Origin: Xestospongia bergquistia
Lineage: Eukaryota > Porifera > Demospongiae > Haplosclerida > Petrosiidae
Length of the DNA: 64,000 nt
Direction: 5' to 3'
NCBI GenBank assembly: GCA_963965975.1
Contig: OZ014417.1
Location: 3,329,821-3,393,820, forward strand
The notes beneath the pieces were generated by a model, which saw only the letters and a program-made list of their open reading frames with translations, made no database searches and was not told the origin of the DNA. The translations under genes were made by a program, and so were the position numbers. Below are positions 62,554 through 64,000 of the stretch, one piece after another; the first letter of the stretch is position 1, and the number at the start of each line of letters is the position of its first letter.

Positions 62554-64000
62554 ATGACTCCTTTTATATGTGCCGGCTGTCAGGAACCTATTATGGAAAG
62601 GTTTCTGATGAAGGTGCTGGATAAATCATGGCATGTCCAATGTGTGAAATGCTCAGAGTGTCAATGTTTACTTAGTGAAAAATGTTTCTCTCGTGACAAT
62701 AAGCTTTATTGCAGATCGGACTTCTTCAGGTTAGTAAATAAAGGACATTAAATCAAGAGTTTTGATGTTGCAAACCTTAAACTAAACCTCTAAAGTTTTA
62801 AAGACAACTATAAATTGAATGTCAAATTATATTCTGACAATAAATATGTCATTTCTATGGCAGTTGATTTCACTGGAAATAGATGTTATGATAATAGCTA
62901 GCTAATGATAATGGGATTGTCAAGGGTTCTTTACATGAAGATATATGTATGATTTAATAACCAACACATATCAAATAGTGGTTTTAATAATAATAGATAA
63001 TTATACTTTCTCTAAAACTTCAAGTTTTCATTTTATGTAGTGGCTAGTTATATTGCAAATGTACACAGAATTCGATCCTGTTAATGCATTTGAAAAATTA
63101 ATGTTATTAAATGATGCATTAATTCTGTCAGACACCTCTAATTTCAAAAAATGACAATCACATGCTTATAGAAGAAAGTGAGCAGTCAGGTGGAACGATG
63201 ATGTGTCCTTTTCTTTTTAGACATACCACTTTAAATTTTAATTTTTGGTCACTTTTTAAAAATGGAGTCACATCAGCAACTGCAATGATGCATTCCAACC
63301 AGGACAATATATTATATAACTTTAATTAGCTTCTGTATTTTGCATTTAGTAAAATATCTACTACCTGAAATCTGTGTACATGTCCTCTAAATAAGCATTT
63401 ATACATTGTACTTTATATTTAAAGATACACATTTATTCATTTTAAGTTAATATTTCTTTTATAAATTAGACAATATGGGACTCAGTGTGCATCATGTAAG
63501 CTAGGATTGTGTCCTGAAGATCTTGTCAGAAGGGCTGTTAATAAAATCTATCATGTACAATGTTTTAAGTGTTCAGTGTGTAAACGTCAACTAAACACTG
63601 GAGAACAACTCTATTTAGTTCAGGTATGTACTATAATAGATGTTATTATAACTGTTAGCTTTTGTACCGTAATTGTAGTAGGAGAATTTGTATATTTAAT
63701 AATGAATGACTGTTTATGATGTCTATTGACTTTATTGTGATAGGGTGAAAAATTCCTTTGTGATGGCTGTTATCCAGCTCCTGCTCCACCACAAGCTCCA
63801 GTGATGCAACCACCACCTCCTGCACCAGTATCTCAGTCAACTCCATCCACATCTGGAACACCTACTATATCTGATGTTAGTCAACCTGTTAGTCAAAGTA
63901 AGTATTGTTTGAGATAATAGACTAGTTGTTTGTTTAGGACCTATGATGTTAGTGTGTAGATATTTCAACTCTTTAAATTTTGTTTAGAGAAAGTGGGTAT
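62554..64000 (+). CDS. LHX1/5: LIM-homeobox transcription factor, LHX1/5 type (partial, 5' part)
   Basis: Exons 62554-62729, 63470-63623 and 63744-63897, and the beginning of another from about 63988, join in phase. LIM domain 1 has the full zinc ligand set (CAGC, WHVQC, CSEC, YCRSDFF), with [10 protein letters not shown] matching LHX1/LHX5. LIM domain 2 (CASC, YHVQC, CSVC, CDGC) includes [15 protein letters not shown], again LHX1/5-like. A Pro/Gln/Ser-rich linker follows. The homeodomain must lie beyond the window edge and is not seen. The family acts in the nucleus and binds LDB co-factors through the LIM domains. The start at 62554 gives MTPFICAGC, as expected. Confidence 0.88.

Overview
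The window is animal nuclear DNA, AT-rich, with small exons and many introns of about 45-400 bases. Gene content fits an early-branching metazoan. A demosponge such as an Amphimedon-like species is the best guess: expanded GABA-B-like class C receptors, a PMP-like beta-helix membrane protein, one Domino gene standing in for vertebrate SRCAP and EP400, and an LHX1/5-type gene. The species is inference. The exon models were assembled by eye from splice sites, reading phase and protein similarity. Internal phases agree for every multi-exon gene listed.

Layout. 1-0.5 kb (+): 3' end of a single-pass membrane protein gene. 0.7-12.4 kb (-): two tandem GABA-B-like receptor genes with matching 15-exon structures, separated by a broken fragment of a third copy. 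Their introns hold a decayed FLYWCH/MULE transposon, several inverted-repeat elements and a long ACAT microsatellite. 12.6-22.6 kb (-): RAP1GDS1 (SmgGDS) armadillo protein. Its second intron contains an intronless gene on the opposite strand (16.7-20.6 kb) that is interrupted by one in-frame TGA, plus a transposon remnant inside a 19-bp minisatellite. 23.6-38.3 kb (+): Domino/SRCAP/EP400 chromatin remodeller. 38.8-41.5 kb (-): TMEM248-like protein. 41.6-45.7 kb (+): TMEM116-like seven-helix receptor. 46.3-47.9 kb (-): EF-hand protein. 49.7-54.0 kb (-): STARD3. 56.1-60.4 kb (+): second TMEM116-like gene. 60.6-62.5 kb (-): POLR2J (RPB11). 62.55 kb to the end (+): LIM-homeobox gene of the LHX1/5 type, cut by the window edge.

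The neighbours do not form a pathway. Structural themes are head-to-head gene pairs with very short shared promoters (RAP1GDS1/domino, TMEM248-like/TMEM116-like, POLR2J/LHX1/5), tandem or local duplication of receptor genes, and small inverted-repeat transposons in introns. The most interesting points are the Domino gene, which appears able to make both an SRCAP-like and an EP400-like protein by using or skipping one splice donor; the in-frame stop in the nested gene; and a hAT-type element with a perfect 8-bp target duplication, packed with TTTTAG-like repeats, in POLR2J intron 1.
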